Source: Morchella semilibera (Eukaryota > Ascomycota > Pezizomycetes > Pezizales > Morchellaceae). From it: a stretch of DNA of 64,000 nucleotides. The notes under the pieces were generated by a model that worked only from the letters and a program-made list of their open reading frames with translations, searched no databases and was not told where the DNA came from. Shown here in pieces: positions 1 through 13,603 of the stretch. The stretch's first letter is position 1. Each line of letters begins with the position of its first letter. The DNA lies in contig CM018607.1 in assembly GCA_009192285.1 (NCBI GenBank), positions 1,053,736 to 1,117,735 of the forward strand, written 5' to 3'. The translations under genes were made by a program, and so were the position numbers.

Positions 1-926
1 AAAAGTTATTCCAATAAAGACATAACATTTGGCCCTACAACGCCCCCACTTTATGTGCACAGGTCACCACCACTTAATATTACTCATCTCACTACCTATC
101 ATATTTCACAACTAATAACCAAGCCTGCAGAACTTTGGAGGTTCATGAGCTTTGTTCCGCATATCCAGCCCTAGCAGCCACAATAACATCTCTCACGAAG
201 GAAGTGACATGAAAATAAGGGTCGAGATACCGTTACTACACCCCACCGCACATTGTGTATCCAATCTCCCACCAGGTCAGCCAATCCCCATTAGAGTCCG
301 AGGTAAATATCCATTTGCTAGCTCCGCCCCCACTATATTCCCTCTATGAAGCAAGAAAAGAAAGGGGAAAAAGGAAAAAGATAGCTAATTAATGGATGAG
401 ATTGGGTTTAGTTAGGGTTTGACATAGCAAGCCCCAAAGGAGATGGATTGCAAGGAGGGGAAACACACCAGCTCCGCCTACAATCACTTTCCCCATCCGC
501 GACTCCCCCCAAGAGAATGATAAGGGATGTATACAAAAAAAAAAAAAAAAGAACTACGACCGTCGTTAACAGTGGTATTGAACTTTATTGGCCCGAAAAA
601 CGAAAAGTAGCAAACGCAAAGCAAAAAACACCCCATTCTCCTGTTACATGCCCTAAACAAATAAATCTCCGAACCATACTAACAAAAAGAAGCAAAGACA
701 AGAAAAAAAAAGCTGCAAGCGGTACGTCACCCAAAAGTGCGAGTTCCATAGTTCGATAGCCCAATTCACACAAAGTGGGAGGGTTCTCCCAAAGGATATA
801 ATAACAAAGAACGGGAAATGGGAGGTACACACAGGTGAAGTTATAAATAATAGAGCAAAGGCAAAACTGAGCTCCCCCGCCCTCATACACAAGTACACTT
901 TTTTCACACGCGGAGCTATTGGTACC
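1..926. other. Gene-free stretch downstream of the SUN gene
   Basis: This holds the 3' flank of the SUN-domain gene, which ends at 927 on the minus strand. It is rich in A runs (for example 535-550 and 700-711) and in short overlapping open frames on both strands with lysine- or phenylalanine-rich low-complexity products. None resembles a known protein. I see no RNA gene or repeat element. Confidence 0.6.
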
Positions 927-3887
927 CTAATATTCATAGGGATGAATAGGAATAGCCCTTTTACCCGCATCTAGATCCTGCTCATCCATCACCTCAGATA
1001 CTTTCTGCGGGATTCCATGGACTCTCACACGGTACAAACACGTGTAATCAGGGTGACCCCAGTTGTTAATAACCTTGAAGACAACAAGTTGGGTGGTGAT
1101 GTTTAAGTTGATCAGGTCAACAGGAAGATCCCAGGTTTGAATCCTCGGGTTTCCCACGTTTATATCGTACTTGAATACACCTAACTTAACGAAGTTGTCA
1201 TACAAGGCCCCGCTGGGTCCTGGAGGAGACGAGGTGCTCTCGCGGTCCCATAGCCTGTCCTTTGACCACTCAATCTCATTTAACGCTCTTGCCGCGGCCT
1301 TCTCAGCTCTCTCCCTAGTCTCTTCGTCCTCAAACTGAGCCCAAAACTCAATTTTTCGCGGCGCAGATGATATATCCACAGCGTGGGATTTCGGGATGTG
1401 TTCGACTGAGATTTGAGTGGCAAATATGGGCAGCGCAAGTCTGACGCCAATGTTACCCTGGTCACCAGGGAAGGGCCAGCACTGGCCAACATCGCTCGTA
1501 GGAGTGATAGCAACTGTAGGTTGTGCGATGACGCCTCTTCGCCTACCGAAGACAGAGTAGAACCAACGATTTTTGTCGTTTGACCATTCAAATGTTGGAG
1601 ATGTTGCCCATGGGGAAATCTTTCCGCCGGTGAGAAGAGAGGCATAATCTGGTATGCTGAGCGAGGGGACCTCAACATCGGAACTAGAGCCTGAACCAGA
1701 GGAAACGGAGCCCCCCTTAGACGCAAAATGGGGGTTTTGGCTGATATACTTGCGAACGGCACTATCGACAACAATTGGTGATTTTTTGATTGCGTCTTCG
1801 ACAAGAGTTGGAAGAACCGAATCTTGTTTGATCCGCTCCATGAATTCTTTCTCGATCTTTGGCCAAAACACATTGACGGCCCAATCTCCATTCTCCTTGA
1901 CCTTTTGGTCGATTAGCTGCGTAACGGTCCCTTTGCTCAATAATACTTGATCTTTGTACTGATCATATGTGAGACCTGTGTGTTCATCAATAAGTCCCCT
2001 CAGTCTCTTTTCATTCTTTTGAAGGAAGTCATTCCAATCAGGATCTCGCTGAAGAGTTTCGCTGTCCGTCTTGGTAAACTTTGTAGGCCCGTCTGACGGA
2101 TAAGTTTGTTTAATAAGCTTCTCCAAGGCCTTCTCAAGCTCGGGAGGGAAGTTATAAGATCCATCATGTCCAACGTCAAAGACCATCTTGTCCGGAAGAG
2201 AATCCTTGATCGATCCCATTGAATCATCCTGCTGGCTTCTGAGACTTCGAAGTATTCTCTTGTGTGCCTCAAAATCCCTTTCGATCTGCTCCCGGAACGT
2301 TGCAAAAACTTGAATACTCTCGTCCAAACTCTCCAGCTTCCTTCGCGCCTCCGCAACAGCCTTTCCGTTTTCTTCCCCATTCTCTTTAAGGCCGGTCATT
2401 TTCCCCTCAAGAATTTCAACTTCCTTCCGCATTTCTTCCTGGAATCTGAGCTGTTCTCTGGATGCATAATAACCAAACTCTTGAATGACCTTTTCAACTT
2501 CGTGCATGCGATATTGGACCTCTTCAAGAGTTGCCGGGGGATGAAATGGGCGCTCATAAGTGAAATGCGTGGCTTGGAGATTCCGGAGGTCAACACCAAA
2601 ACCATTATGAAGAACCCATAACCAAGCCGAGAGAGCTAGTATAGCGAAAAATGTGGCCGAAATCACGCCAAGGAAACGTTGACGTAGCCACCAATTCCAG
2701 TGATACATAATCATTTCTATACCGAAATGATCAGGCCTTCCAGCAGGGGGCAAACCATCGCCCTTCACTCCCTCTATCAAAATAGGGAGTAGCTGCTCCG
2801 CAAGTTCGAGTTGTTTAGAAATCCCGCCATTTCTTATGTATTCGTCCCTTGCGTATCTCTCATCATCATCATCCTCCCCCTCTTCCTCGTCCTCCTCACT
2901 CTCACTGCCATCGCCCGGCCCATACATGTCTGATGGATCATGCTCAGAGTAATCATCATAATACTCTTGATCCCCTTCCTCGGGGAGACCTTGTTCGCTT
3001 GGCGTTTTATGTTTAGGTGCAGGCTCTTGGCTAATTTTCCCCGAATGCTTAGATCCAGCTGTAGATCCAGCATCGCTCTGCCGTATACTCCCTCTTGTTG
3101 GTGCACCAAGCCAATTATCCCCAACCGGCCCATCATCCTCATCAGTTGCGGACCCATCTGATGGAAGATCAGCCAAATTTTGGGTAAATTTTCGACCAAG
3201 AGCGATGCCAAGATCATCTTCGGAAGCATATGAACGGCTCATTCCCTGGGTAGTGTCGAAACCGATGGAATACGAATGGTCAGAGACTTCTGTGCAACAC
3301 ATCTATATCAGCCAAAACGATATAGATATATCAAAGTAAATGAGGGTCGTTATTGTAGACCCTCCCTACAAGTGAGTAGACTGCAGAAGCTTACCAGATG
3401 GCTGCCTTGGGCTCCTTCGGCGCGGCGGCGGCGGCATGGCACTAGACACTGCAGTTGGAGCTGTTTGCGCTTCGTTTGCGGCACTACTAAGACTACTTCT
3501 CAGCGACTTTGTCCCTTGCTGAACCCGTGCAAGCTCCGACCCTTTCTGTGGCCTTTTATCCGCTGCAGCTTTGTCAGGGTCAAACCTTCTATGATCCTCT
3601 GGCTCTACAGTGCCTGGCTCTCTTGCAGCTCTCTCTCTCTCCATTTCCTCCGCTCTCATTCTAGCCTGTGATGCATCCTGCTGCTGCTTCAGCGCAACAG
3701 ACAATGGAACCTTTGTTTCCGCCAACTGAGGGGGTTTAGGCATGTTGCTAAATTGTGAACCGTACGAATAGTTGTTTCTAGTTGCAACAAACGGGAGCTG
3801 CTCCTTATCCCCAAGTCCGATCGATTTCCGACCCGCTGACCGCCTTCGATTGACGGAGGGAGGTGTTGCAGTAAACATTCTTGACAA
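927..3887 (-). CDS. SUN-domain inner nuclear membrane protein (Sad1/UNC-84 family)
   Basis: Two exons on the minus strand, 3887-3395 and 3289-927, give 951 residues; the 105-bp intron has GTAAGC and ACAG ends and the phase fits. Seen: a basic, serine/proline-rich N-terminal part; an acidic run near 295-310; one membrane segment near 371-391; a coiled coil at about 415-515; and a C-terminal SUN domain at about 705-925, recognised by the block around WFYSVFGRRRG, the CWPFPGDQG stretch and the VFKVINNWGHPDYTCLYRVR block. Family knowledge: SUN proteins cross the inner nuclear membrane, face the perinuclear space and pair with KASH proteins to link the nucleus or spindle pole body to the cytoskeleton. 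The long acidic nucleoplasmic half and single membrane pass match fungal Sad1-like proteins. The start is the first ATG of exon 1. Which SUN subfamily it belongs to is not certain. Confidence 0.93.
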
Positions 3888-4762
3888 GACGAACGAAAAA
3901 GCTAGTTAGCACGGCAGAAAGTATGGGGCAAATGCGCCAGCGCACACAGGCGGATGTACAACGATGTAGGCGGTATTTTACAAGTAGAGGGGCCTGTAAC
4001 TAACTGGAAATAAAGTGCTGAAGGATTTCTAGAGGTTGCTAGCGGGGCCAAGTGTAGATATCAAGAAACTATGGGATATAACGCGGACAGACAAGCAATA
4101 TAGCTGTAGGTAGAAGATGCCGGGGTGGAGGCTGTAAGTAGTAGTTTGTGGTTATAGTATTCGGGGCGGGAAGGAAGGTTGGGGGGGGGGTGTTTTCTTT
4201 GTCTGGTAGAAAACAGGCGGTGGAGAGTAGTGTAACTATCGGGGCATTGTCTGCGTCCAGGTAGCGGCGGTGGAGGAAGTACGATCCTTCCAGGATCCGG
4301 TGCGGAGGAGAAAGAGAGATGTTGACCAGTTAGGAGTCTCTTGTAGGTGATGGATGGGGTGGTTGGGAAAACGTGGCTTGACCAACGGAGAGAGGGTGAG
4401 GGTGGGAGGGTTGTATTCGATGTGTGGGATGAGCTTCCGAAGAAGGTTATATTCTGGAACTGCTTTTGTTGGGGTTGTTTCCCTCGAATTGTTTTTGACA
4501 GCGATGAAGGGAAAAGGTACGAGGGTTCCAAATCACGAGGAGACGTGGTTGTCAGGGCCAAGCCTGTTCGCCTGCAACCGCTCCATCTAAACAGGCGTCA
4601 ATCTTGGCACCACCCCTCCAAAACCTAACAGCAGCTGGGGAAGTGATCATCGTTGTGTGTGCTGGTCACCATTACCATACCAACCTTCCTGGTTAAACAA
4701 AGGGCTCTCTTCTCACACCGCACACCCCTCTCACAAACCCAATCCTTTCCACCAAGGAAACA
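3888..4762. other. Intergenic region between divergent SUN and microprotein genes
   Basis: This is the shared upstream region of the minus-strand SUN gene and the plus-strand candidate microprotein gene. From about 4690 to the ATG at 4763 the sequence is CT-rich and ends with an AAACA-type start context, typical of a fungal leader. A 166-codon minus-strand open frame at 4061-4561 is serine/proline-rich and unlike any family I know; I treat it as chance. Confidence 0.5.
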
Positions 4763-4926
4763 ATGCCATCTATTTTCTCGACCAAACAAAGGACCTTGTG
4801 GTCATTGGGCGCTGTTGGAATACTGATAGTGAGTAGAACCCTATAGACCCCCCCCCCCCACCTGTGCCTGACACCTCTCTACCCTATTAGTTCTTAGGCC
4901 TATTAAACATGCCCTACGCTCCATGA
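4763..4926 (+). CDS. Candidate 33-residue single-pass membrane microprotein, one intron
   Basis: Exon 1 at 4763-4828 and exon 2 at 4891-4926 flank a 62-bp intron with GTGAGT donor and TATTAG acceptor. The spliced product has 33 residues. It begins MPSIFSTKQRTLW, so the N-terminus is short and basic, continues with a hydrophobic stretch of about 16-18 residues (roughly residues 14-29), and ends in NMPYAP. Support: the ATG has a good fungal context (caaggaaacaATGCC) after a CT-rich leader, the intron is of normal size with normal ends, and splicing joins two hydrophobic halves into one plausible membrane helix. I do not recognise the family. By size and shape it could be a small subunit or assembly factor of a mitochondrial or ER membrane complex; that is a guess. 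It lies upstream of the epimerase gene on the same strand. Without transcripts the call stays provisional. Confidence 0.5.
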
Positions 4927-5422
4927 TGATCTGCCTAGAGAAAAAAAAGAAAGAAAAAAAAAAGAAAAAAAAGACAATATCCCATACAAGTTCGTTTCGT
5001 CCCCTGTCGTAGTCCCCCAATATATCCAGCTACATAGCAAGAGAGAGAGAGCGAGCCATTTTTTGTTTGACTCAAGACTCCCGGGTCCACAGCTCGGAAG
5101 TGCCGTTTAACCCCTCCCCCAATACCCGGCTATGTGTAAAACCCGTCATCTTGATCATCCACCCCTCCCCCATCCAACTCATCCCATTTCCCCTCTCTCG
5201 AGTTAAAACCCCGCCATATAGTACTCCTACTACATACTTGTATCTACAACCCTTTGTGTTCTTGCACACACATCCACTTATATTCTCACATTCCATTGTC
5301 TTGTTTTCCATCTCTAGACTAACGAGCCGGCTTCATTGATTCATTAGCTCGCCTTTGTCTTTAGTCGTCGTCCATCCACTCCCACCACTTCCCCCACGAC
5401 ATCCTCTCCACTACCGGGCAAT
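4927..5422 (+). promoter_or_regulatory. Promoter and leader region of the UDP-glucose 4-epimerase gene
   Basis: An A/G-only tract occupies about 4938-4973. From about 5150 the strand is strongly CT-rich up to the start codon at 5423, as in many fungal promoters and leaders. A TATATAG-like sequence lies near 5216. No specific operator was recognised. Confidence 0.4.
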
Positions 5423-6825
<1,403 letters not shown>

Positions 6826-7526
6826 ATATCTCCTATGGTTTAAGCTAATTTTCTGGTAGGCTGGGAAGTGTGGATAGACTTTAAACGTGATTTTATTCCT
6901 AGCTAGTAGGTATTTTGGTATAAAGTTTCTGAAGACTCAGGAAGAGGAAGATTGCCCAATGCTCGAGACAAGATGAGACCTGCTTTGAAAGGTGAAACAA
7001 TGATCGGCGTGCTCTCTGGCTGGGACTTTGGCGGATCGGCTAGGTGAGATTGCGGGAAGTGCCGTCACTATATCGATTGTAAAAGTCTTGACACCTCCTG
7101 AGATCTATCGCTGGAGCTGTATCTCCCAAAATTAAAACCGAGGTTCACCTGTTCCCACCGAGACCCCTCTCCCATCGCACTCGTATCGTGTTTGTGTTTG
7201 CACAACCCACTAAGCCAATCCCTACCAAATTTCGTCATAACCCCGCCCATTAGTTGCATCCCGCCAAAACATCACTCTCATGTAGTACAACAGCCTTGCC
7301 CTGAGTAAAATCATCCTTTATGCAAGTACCTATTTTAAATACCTACTTAACATGTATGCATAGACTCGGCCGATATCTTCCCGTAGCAGGGTTACAAATA
7401 CGAATGTCATGCAAACCCACTTACAAACCAAGGTTTAGTGTTAGATCAGAGTACATGTAGTCAATCAATCGAGCAGGCTGTCAATTAGTGAATATAAGAA
7501 CCTCGGGCGGGTACTTAAACATTCCA
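6826..7526. other. Intergenic region between epimerase and quinone oxidoreductase
   Basis: Terminator and promoter sequence with no recognisable gene. One ACATGTA palindrome occurs near 7453. Short open frames on the minus strand (for example 7068-7259) show no recognisable features. Confidence 0.5.
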
Positions 7527-8853
7527 ATGTCTCCTCGTTTTGCGATCCGTATACTCCACTCTTCATCAGTTCCTTATATATCACGGCCATCATCATCAGT
7601 ACTACTTCCCCATCCCTCTCTGAAAGCTCACCAGCCCCCCAAAGTACGCTTATCAATCCGCAAAATGTCGTCAATTCCAACGACCCAAACTGCTGTTCAA
7701 ATCAATTCCCACGGTGGCCCTGAAGTTGTCGAGATCAACACCGCTGCCCCAGTCCCCACCCCGTCCCCCAGTGAGCTCCTCATCAAGAATGAGTTTGCTG
7801 GAATTAATTTCATTGACACCGTGCGCCCCCTCACCCCTCCCATACCCCACGGCAACTAACCAGCAGCAGTACTTCCGCAGCGGCCTTTACCCGGTCCCCA
7901 AGTTCCCATACACTCTCGGCCGTGAAGCCGAAGGTATAATTGTCTCCGTCGGCGCCGACATAACTGGCTTCAACGTTGGTGATCGTGTTGCCTACCTTGC
8001 CGGTGATTCCCAAGCCGAATACGCTATTGCTCAACCTCTGCACACTACGCATATCCCCGATGGCCTTGCCCCGGGCCTTGCCGCGGCTTCGATGATCCAA
8101 GGACTTACAGCACTAACGCTCATACGTGAGAGTTACGAGGTTAAGAGAGTATGTATGCCCCCTTTGTCTATCTAGTAGCAGTAGCAGTAGCAGTAGCAGT
8201 AGCAGTAGCAGCAGTAACAGCGTGCCAATATGAATCTACAGGGCGACTACATTCTCGTGCACGCCGCAGCAGGAGGCGTCGGATTATGGCTCTGCCAGAT
8301 TCTACGTATCATTGGCGCACACACGATTGCGACAGCGTCTACCGCCGAGAAGTTGTCTCTTGCAAAGGACAACGGCGCGGAGCACTTGATCAACTACAGC
8401 AGCGAAGACTGGACCGCACGGGTACTAGAAATTACCGGTGGGAAGGGTGTTTCCGCAGTGTTTGATGGTGTTGGTAAGAGCACATTTGAGGGTGATCTTC
8501 AGGTGCTTGCCAGGAAGGGATCGTTGGTGTCGTTTGGCAATGCCAGTGGTGCAGTGCCACCGTTTGCCATTGCGAGGTTGTCTGCAAAGAACTTGAAGGT
8601 GCTGAGGCCGCAGCTTTTTGGGTACATTGGTATGTTCCCCCTCCTTCCGATGATAATGACTAGACTGGGCTAACTAGAGGGAACAGCAACGAGAGAGGAG
8701 TTTGACCAATACACCCAGGAGATTTTCGGGTGGTTTAAAGAGGGCAAGATAGATGTGAAGATCCATAAAATATATCCGTTGACGGATGTGAGGAGGGCTC
8801 AGGAAGATATCGAGAGTAGGAAGACCACGGGCAAGTTGATCCTAAAGATCTAA
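7527..8853 (+). CDS. Zeta-crystallin-type NADPH:quinone oxidoreductase, likely mitochondrial form
   Basis: Exons 7527-7820, 7870-8148, 8242-8629 and 8678-8853 give 378 residues. It belongs to the medium-chain dehydrogenase/reductase superfamily, quinone oxidoreductase branch (relatives: yeast Zta1, vertebrate zeta-crystallin), which reduces quinones and reactive enals with NADPH. Seen: GINFIDT joined by splicing to YFRSGLYPVPKFPYTLGREAEG; the NADPH-binding motif VHAAAGGVG at about 197-205; VFDGVGKSTFEGDL; and the C-terminal SRKTTGKLILKI. The first ATG at 7527 gives an arginine/serine-rich, acid-poor presequence of about 46 residues, suggesting import into mitochondria. A second in-frame ATG at 7665 (MSSIPTTQ) would give a 332-residue cytosolic form of normal family length. 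Dual localisation is inference. Intron 2 carries a hexanucleotide repeat. Confidence 0.93.
8174..8214 (+). repeat. Hexanucleotide (AGTAGC)n microsatellite inside an intron
   Basis: About six units of AGTAGC lie within intron 2 (8149-8241) of the quinone oxidoreductase gene, just upstream of the acceptor at 8241. Length change here would alter the spacing between branch site and acceptor but not the protein. Confidence 0.85.
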
Positions 8854-10406
8854 TTTTTTTTCTTGACGGCATTATTAGCGAGTGAGATTCTGTGATCAAG
8901 AAATACAAATAGTCGAATGCTTGGCAATTATTAAATTGAAAGATGACATGTCTTGCTAGACTGCCGTAAAGGTTTTTCCTTCTCCTCCTTCCCTCTGCAG
9001 GGCCGAAGAAGTACAAGTAGGGTCATGTAGGTAAAATGCTAAAATGCTACACTACAATCTCGCTATGAAGATATGAAAATGTGACAATTCTACACCAGAG
9101 AATATCCTTATCGGTCATTTATCCTTATAAGAAGTGCCCAGTTCACCCAAAATAACCCTTGTCGAGACCCAAATTACATACCCTCAGAGGCAGTATATCC
9201 TTACAGACGATATCTTTACAACGAGATTGTACTGTAGGCGATACACTTATATAATTATCTCGATTGAGTAGAACGAGGGCATCCTTGTATGGGTAACAAT
9301 AGAGAGGCCAATCTATAGCTAAGTCCCACACACGAAACTCTCTATTTTATATTTTGCTGAACTATACGCGGGGAGATGCCAGTGCTCAGTATCAACCGGG
9401 CACAGAGCCGTTGGGTCATCATATCCTCACATCAAAAACTTCCTTGCAGCTGGTAGAAGGCTAAGCTCTGAATTAAACTTACCAGCATCTTTTGGCCCCC
9501 TATCTCGCCGGCTGATTATACGCTTGGTCCTCGAGGTCTCCATCAATTACTATAAGATGGTTCATCTACTATATATATGTGACTACAAAGTGGGGCCTTG
9601 AGTAGGTTGGGTCAGCCGGGGCTAGAGGCTAGGGGTTTTATTTTGCAGGCGAGTTGGGAAAAGGCAAAGAAGCTGAGAGCTTGGGTGGGTAAAGGAGAAA
9701 TATTGCGATTGTTTGGAGAGTCAAAGGTTGGGAGGTTGGAGGTGAATAAATTCTGAGTTGAGGAATCCAGGGAAACCCTAACACTAATGTTTCTTAGTAA
9801 ACCTATGAACTGTGAATTAGCTTAGGCGCTGGTGCCTAAACGTTAGCTGATGTGATAGCCCCCAAAATAGGAGTATATCCAGCCGAGTGATACTTCATGA
9901 CCAACTACCTACACCTCACTCGATCCACCAACAACAAGTAAAGAACCGTCCTGCCAAATATACCGGGGTAATGGTCTTTCAAAAGCATCTAGAAGTACAA
10001 GGGGCGCACCTTTCCTCTAAATGATATGCTGCGATTTCTGGCTTAAGTATCAGACGAAATGAGGCCTACCTGCCCTCAGGGCCGCGAGAAACAACCCCAT
10101 CACCGTCTCCCAGACAAGTGTTTGTCTGGCTTCCATTTATCTCGCCATAAATACTCTGCACAAGCTTGTCTAACTGCTGTGATCTTCATTCCGTTTACAG
10201 TTTCCAAGTTTCCTCCCGAATCTTTTGATAGAGGCCATAGCGTGATTTCCCTTGTTCGGGTGATCGTAGAGGGCTTGCCCTCAGGGATAAGATTTGTTTT
10301 TCCTTCTCGGTTTGTGCTCTCCACCCGGCCAAACCGTTCTCGGCTAGCCACCGGACCGGTCACGAACGCCCCCCACCCTTCTCCACGGGTGGTCATTTAG
10401 GTAGCG

Positions 10407-10570
10407 TATCCTTTAGTCTGTCAGTAAATGCTGACCCCCCCCCCCCCAGAAGAAGCAAATTTATGTGGCTTTACTAACAGATCCCGTTATCTCCCTTATC
10501 AAATAATAGACTTCCATACAGATTTAATTCCTCTATTATAGGGGGGTCAGCATTGATAGACTAAGGGATA
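10407..10570. mobile_element. MITE, TATCCCTTA family, copy 1
   Basis: A 164-bp segment with terminal inverted repeats: TATCCTTTAGTCTGTCAG at the left, and the inverse of TATCCCTTAGTCTATCAA at the right, each followed inward by AATGCTGACCCCCC-type sequence. The interior matches the copy at 40071-40230 in opposite orientation. It is too short to code for a transposase, so it is non-autonomous. Confidence 0.9.
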
Positions 10571-11056
10571 CAGAGGGCGGTTCTCCTTCGATCGATGTTG
10601 CCCATGTGCTAGGGCTCTCCGCCAGGTTCCAGGTGCGGTACGAACTTACATAGCTATCCCTCAGTAGTCTCTTTTTCAGGTGTAGTAAATACAAGGACCC
10701 ACACTTAACCCGTCTTATGGCTGATTATCTCTTGTGAACCAACGATGCTGCCAAGGTATCACCACTAGCATAGCGTCTCCCTATAGATAGACGTTGCGGT
10801 AAAATTCAAAGCAAAATCCAAAAGCTTGAGAGCCAAATCAAGGGCAAATCACTCGAGCTCTCCTGCTACCTTCATACAAGCACATCTCCAAGATCCTCCA
10901 AGATCCCCAACAATCCTCAGAGATCCTCAAGGATCCCAGTCGCTAATCAGGTCTAATTAGTGTTTGTTTGAACCAATTATAGTCACGCTTGAAATAATAC
11001 AAAAGATACATCTGTAGTTCGCTATATATAAGGGGAGTGCAGCTTACAGTCATTGG

Positions 11057-11292
11057 TATCTCTTAGAACGTCAGGCCGAATCGAAATCAGAGTGACCTAA
11101 CGCAAAGTGGAAATCGTGATATAGTAAACTCAAGACCGATATGAATGTTTGTCTTGCAACGTACAATTCGTCACTTATAGACTCCACGATAATTTCTGTC
11201 GTTGCTACTCTTATAGGCGTGCTTAATATCACGATTTCTATTTTGCCGTTAGGTCGCTCTGATTTCGATTTGGCCTGACGTTCTAAGGGATA
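11057..11292. mobile_element. MITE with about 64-bp terminal inverted repeats
   Basis: A 236-bp element. The left arm begins TATCTCTTAGAACGTCAGG and the right arm ends in the inverse of TATCCCTTAGAACGTCAGG; similarity between arms continues for about 64 bp with few mismatches, through a CGAAATCAGAG(T/C)GACCTAACG stretch. The outermost nine bases are the same as in the TATCCCTTA family, suggesting a shared transposase type. There is no coding capacity. Confidence 0.9.
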
Positions 11293-13603
11293 GTTGCGGT
11301 CAGTAGGTACATGTAGAGTCGAATCTTCCCTTGTCTCGAACCAGACGCTAAGTAGGCCAGTAAGCCGAATTGGGTCTGGTTCGAGGTGAGTAATAATTTA
11401 CGACAAAAGAAGAAGCCAACGCTTTAGCACAGGACAATGCGACAGCGGCGTGTGGGGAACTTTGAGGGTCTGCCATCCATGCGAGACTCCATGTATGGCT
11501 GACTCAGGCTCTGCAGAATATCTGTGGCGTAGGGTTTGGGGACATAGAAAATCGGGACGCAGAACATCGTTAGGACATGGGCGAATGGACACGCCTCTGC
11601 TGGTACAGGTAAATAATCTAAAGCCACTTGGGGGGTCCAAACCACCCTCTGTGTACTGGAGGCCACGAGATATTCGGTGTTTACATGTAAACAGCCAAGG
11701 ATGACTGATGCGGCAGTGTAGGGCTTGCCCTTGATCAGAGCAGGGAAATCCTTATCTGGCACCCCACTGTCGCCTAGGTACGATCCTTTCTATTAACTTT
11801 GTCCAAGGCATACAGTCCTTTCTAGATCTCCCCTCCATAAATTCGCCGCGCTTAAAGTCATCTCCATCTCTTGATCATGCATCCTTCATCTTCTAATCTA
11901 CCTTTTCCCTATCTCTCCCCGTCTAACCCACCCCCCCCCCCGAACCTTTATCCTCAGGTTTATGATTTCTCCCTTATCAAACCCTCTGTTTTTTTCCCTT
12001 GCCTAACCTAAACACCCCCTCGCTGCATGAATGTATGAATTTTCAATCAATCAATAAACACCCCTCTCCGTTCACCGGCCGAGTGATATTCCATGACCGG
12101 GATTCTTGGATTAAGAGGGTCGGGGTAAATGTTGGGCCAGTCATTGGGTGGCAAGTCACTGCCACCCCAACAAAGACACATACAAGTATGAAAGAAGGTA
12201 TGTACCAGTAAGTCGAGAATCCATATACCCAGTACAGGTCGGGGTATACAGTATCGGAGAGAAACTTTAGATATGGGCTTCTATGCGCGCCGCCATCTCG
12301 GGACCATGGGTTATGTACATGTACTTATAACTACATATAACTAGCCCCCTTCTAAGCGTCCTAACAAGCCTATCGTCGAAAAGACGGAGCTTCGGGAGTT
12401 TCTTACCTTTGGTAGGTGACTATAATATATCAATACGAGTCTCTCGTTGGTAATTATTTCCGAAACTCCGGCCAATGTTACTCTTACGCCTATACTGTCG
12501 ATATGACCCCTAGGCGAGGAAGATTCTTTGCCTACCTATAGTAGCCTTTGGACAATTGAATCATGCTTCTGATCCAGGCGTGAACTTTGTACCGGCTTTC
12601 TCCGGCTTTGTGATTGGTACATGTACTTCTGCGGTGAGATCTCTCTCTACACGATGAACTTATTCGGAGTCGGCCGGTATATTTATTTTACTTAATTTAT
12701 ATGATGGATATAGATCCGTTTATTTCTGATATAACTACTAATCCGGAAGGATATGGGAGCTTTCTACCTAGGCCTGTGCTGTTACACGGAAGAGATAGAC
12801 TATAGTAAGCTTTATACATTTAGCTATATCAAAGAGGACTATCAGCGTAACACGGAAGGAGAGGGGGGGGGTGACAGAAAGACTGCTCGTATTTTTTTTT
12901 ATCTAAAAGGCTCTGCAGTGAGCCAGCAATCTACCTTCTAATAATTTAATAAACATGGGGCCCGGGGTCGTTGCAAGTGTAGGCCATGCATGGATTATGT
13001 AGAAAAATATACGCCGTGAGATTGTCACTCTTACAATATCACAATAAAAAAAAATACGTTGTCGTAATTTTCTAACACCGTGTCACTTGTAGACCTAGAC
13101 CACGGTGTTCTGACAGTGCCCCCCGCCTTTTATAGGTCGCCAGACTCTTAGACTCTTGATAAATCCATTCATCCTTCTTCGCCCCCAGATAACAATCTCT
13201 ACCTAGATATAATATCCGGGGTTGCCGAGATCCGCCCCGAGAACAAAAACCTACCTACCTACCACCTAGCTAGACCCTAGTTATATATCTACAAGGTAGG
13301 GAGGAGACCCCTCTATCTTGTTTAATCAATTACTGGGATTAAATAATCACCATTGCCAGAATGCGAGGGGGGGCCTACATACAACAAGCCAAAGCTTACC
13401 TTCCCATAATCCCAGACCCAAGCCTTAAGTCCCGCGCTAGTTCCATATCATGCGTCAACGATCATTGACCCCAAGTCTTGGCCCCTGAGGCTCTAGAAAT
13501 TTATCGCAACTACGACACCAACCACCACCACCAACCGAATATCATCAATTACCGTCGTTTGTCAATTGGCATCCAACACCCCCGAATAATACTGTATCCT
13601 GCA

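Larger units (their letters stand above)
8854..13603. other. 4.7-kb gene-free stretch with two inverted-repeat elements
   Basis: No gene was recognised over 4.7 kb. It contains two miniature inverted-repeat elements (10407-10570 and 11057-11292, listed separately), a hairpin at about 11334-11390 in which TCTCGAACCAGAC is repeated inverted, homopolymer C and G runs, and several ACATGTA palindromes (near 12310 and 12621). Open frames of about 80-113 codons at 10059-10400 (both strands) and 11398-11762 (both strands) match no family I know and are overlapped by equally long frames on the other strand. The last about 150 bases are the promoter of the Trm82 gene. Confidence 0.55.

Noticed and set aside
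4061-4561. 166-codon minus-strand open frame upstream of the SUN gene
   Set aside because: Serine/proline-rich low complexity, overlapped by long frames on the other strand, no motif, no intron or conserved start context; likely promoter or leader sequence of the SUN gene.
10059-10400. Overlapping 113- and 98-codon open frames on both strands beside a MITE
   Set aside because: Both strands are open over the same span, which is expected of GC-richer chance frames; no recognised family or splice structure.
11398-11762. Overlapping open frames of 80-112 codons
   Set aside because: Three frames on two strands are open together and none contains a known motif; kept only as part of the gene-free stretch description.
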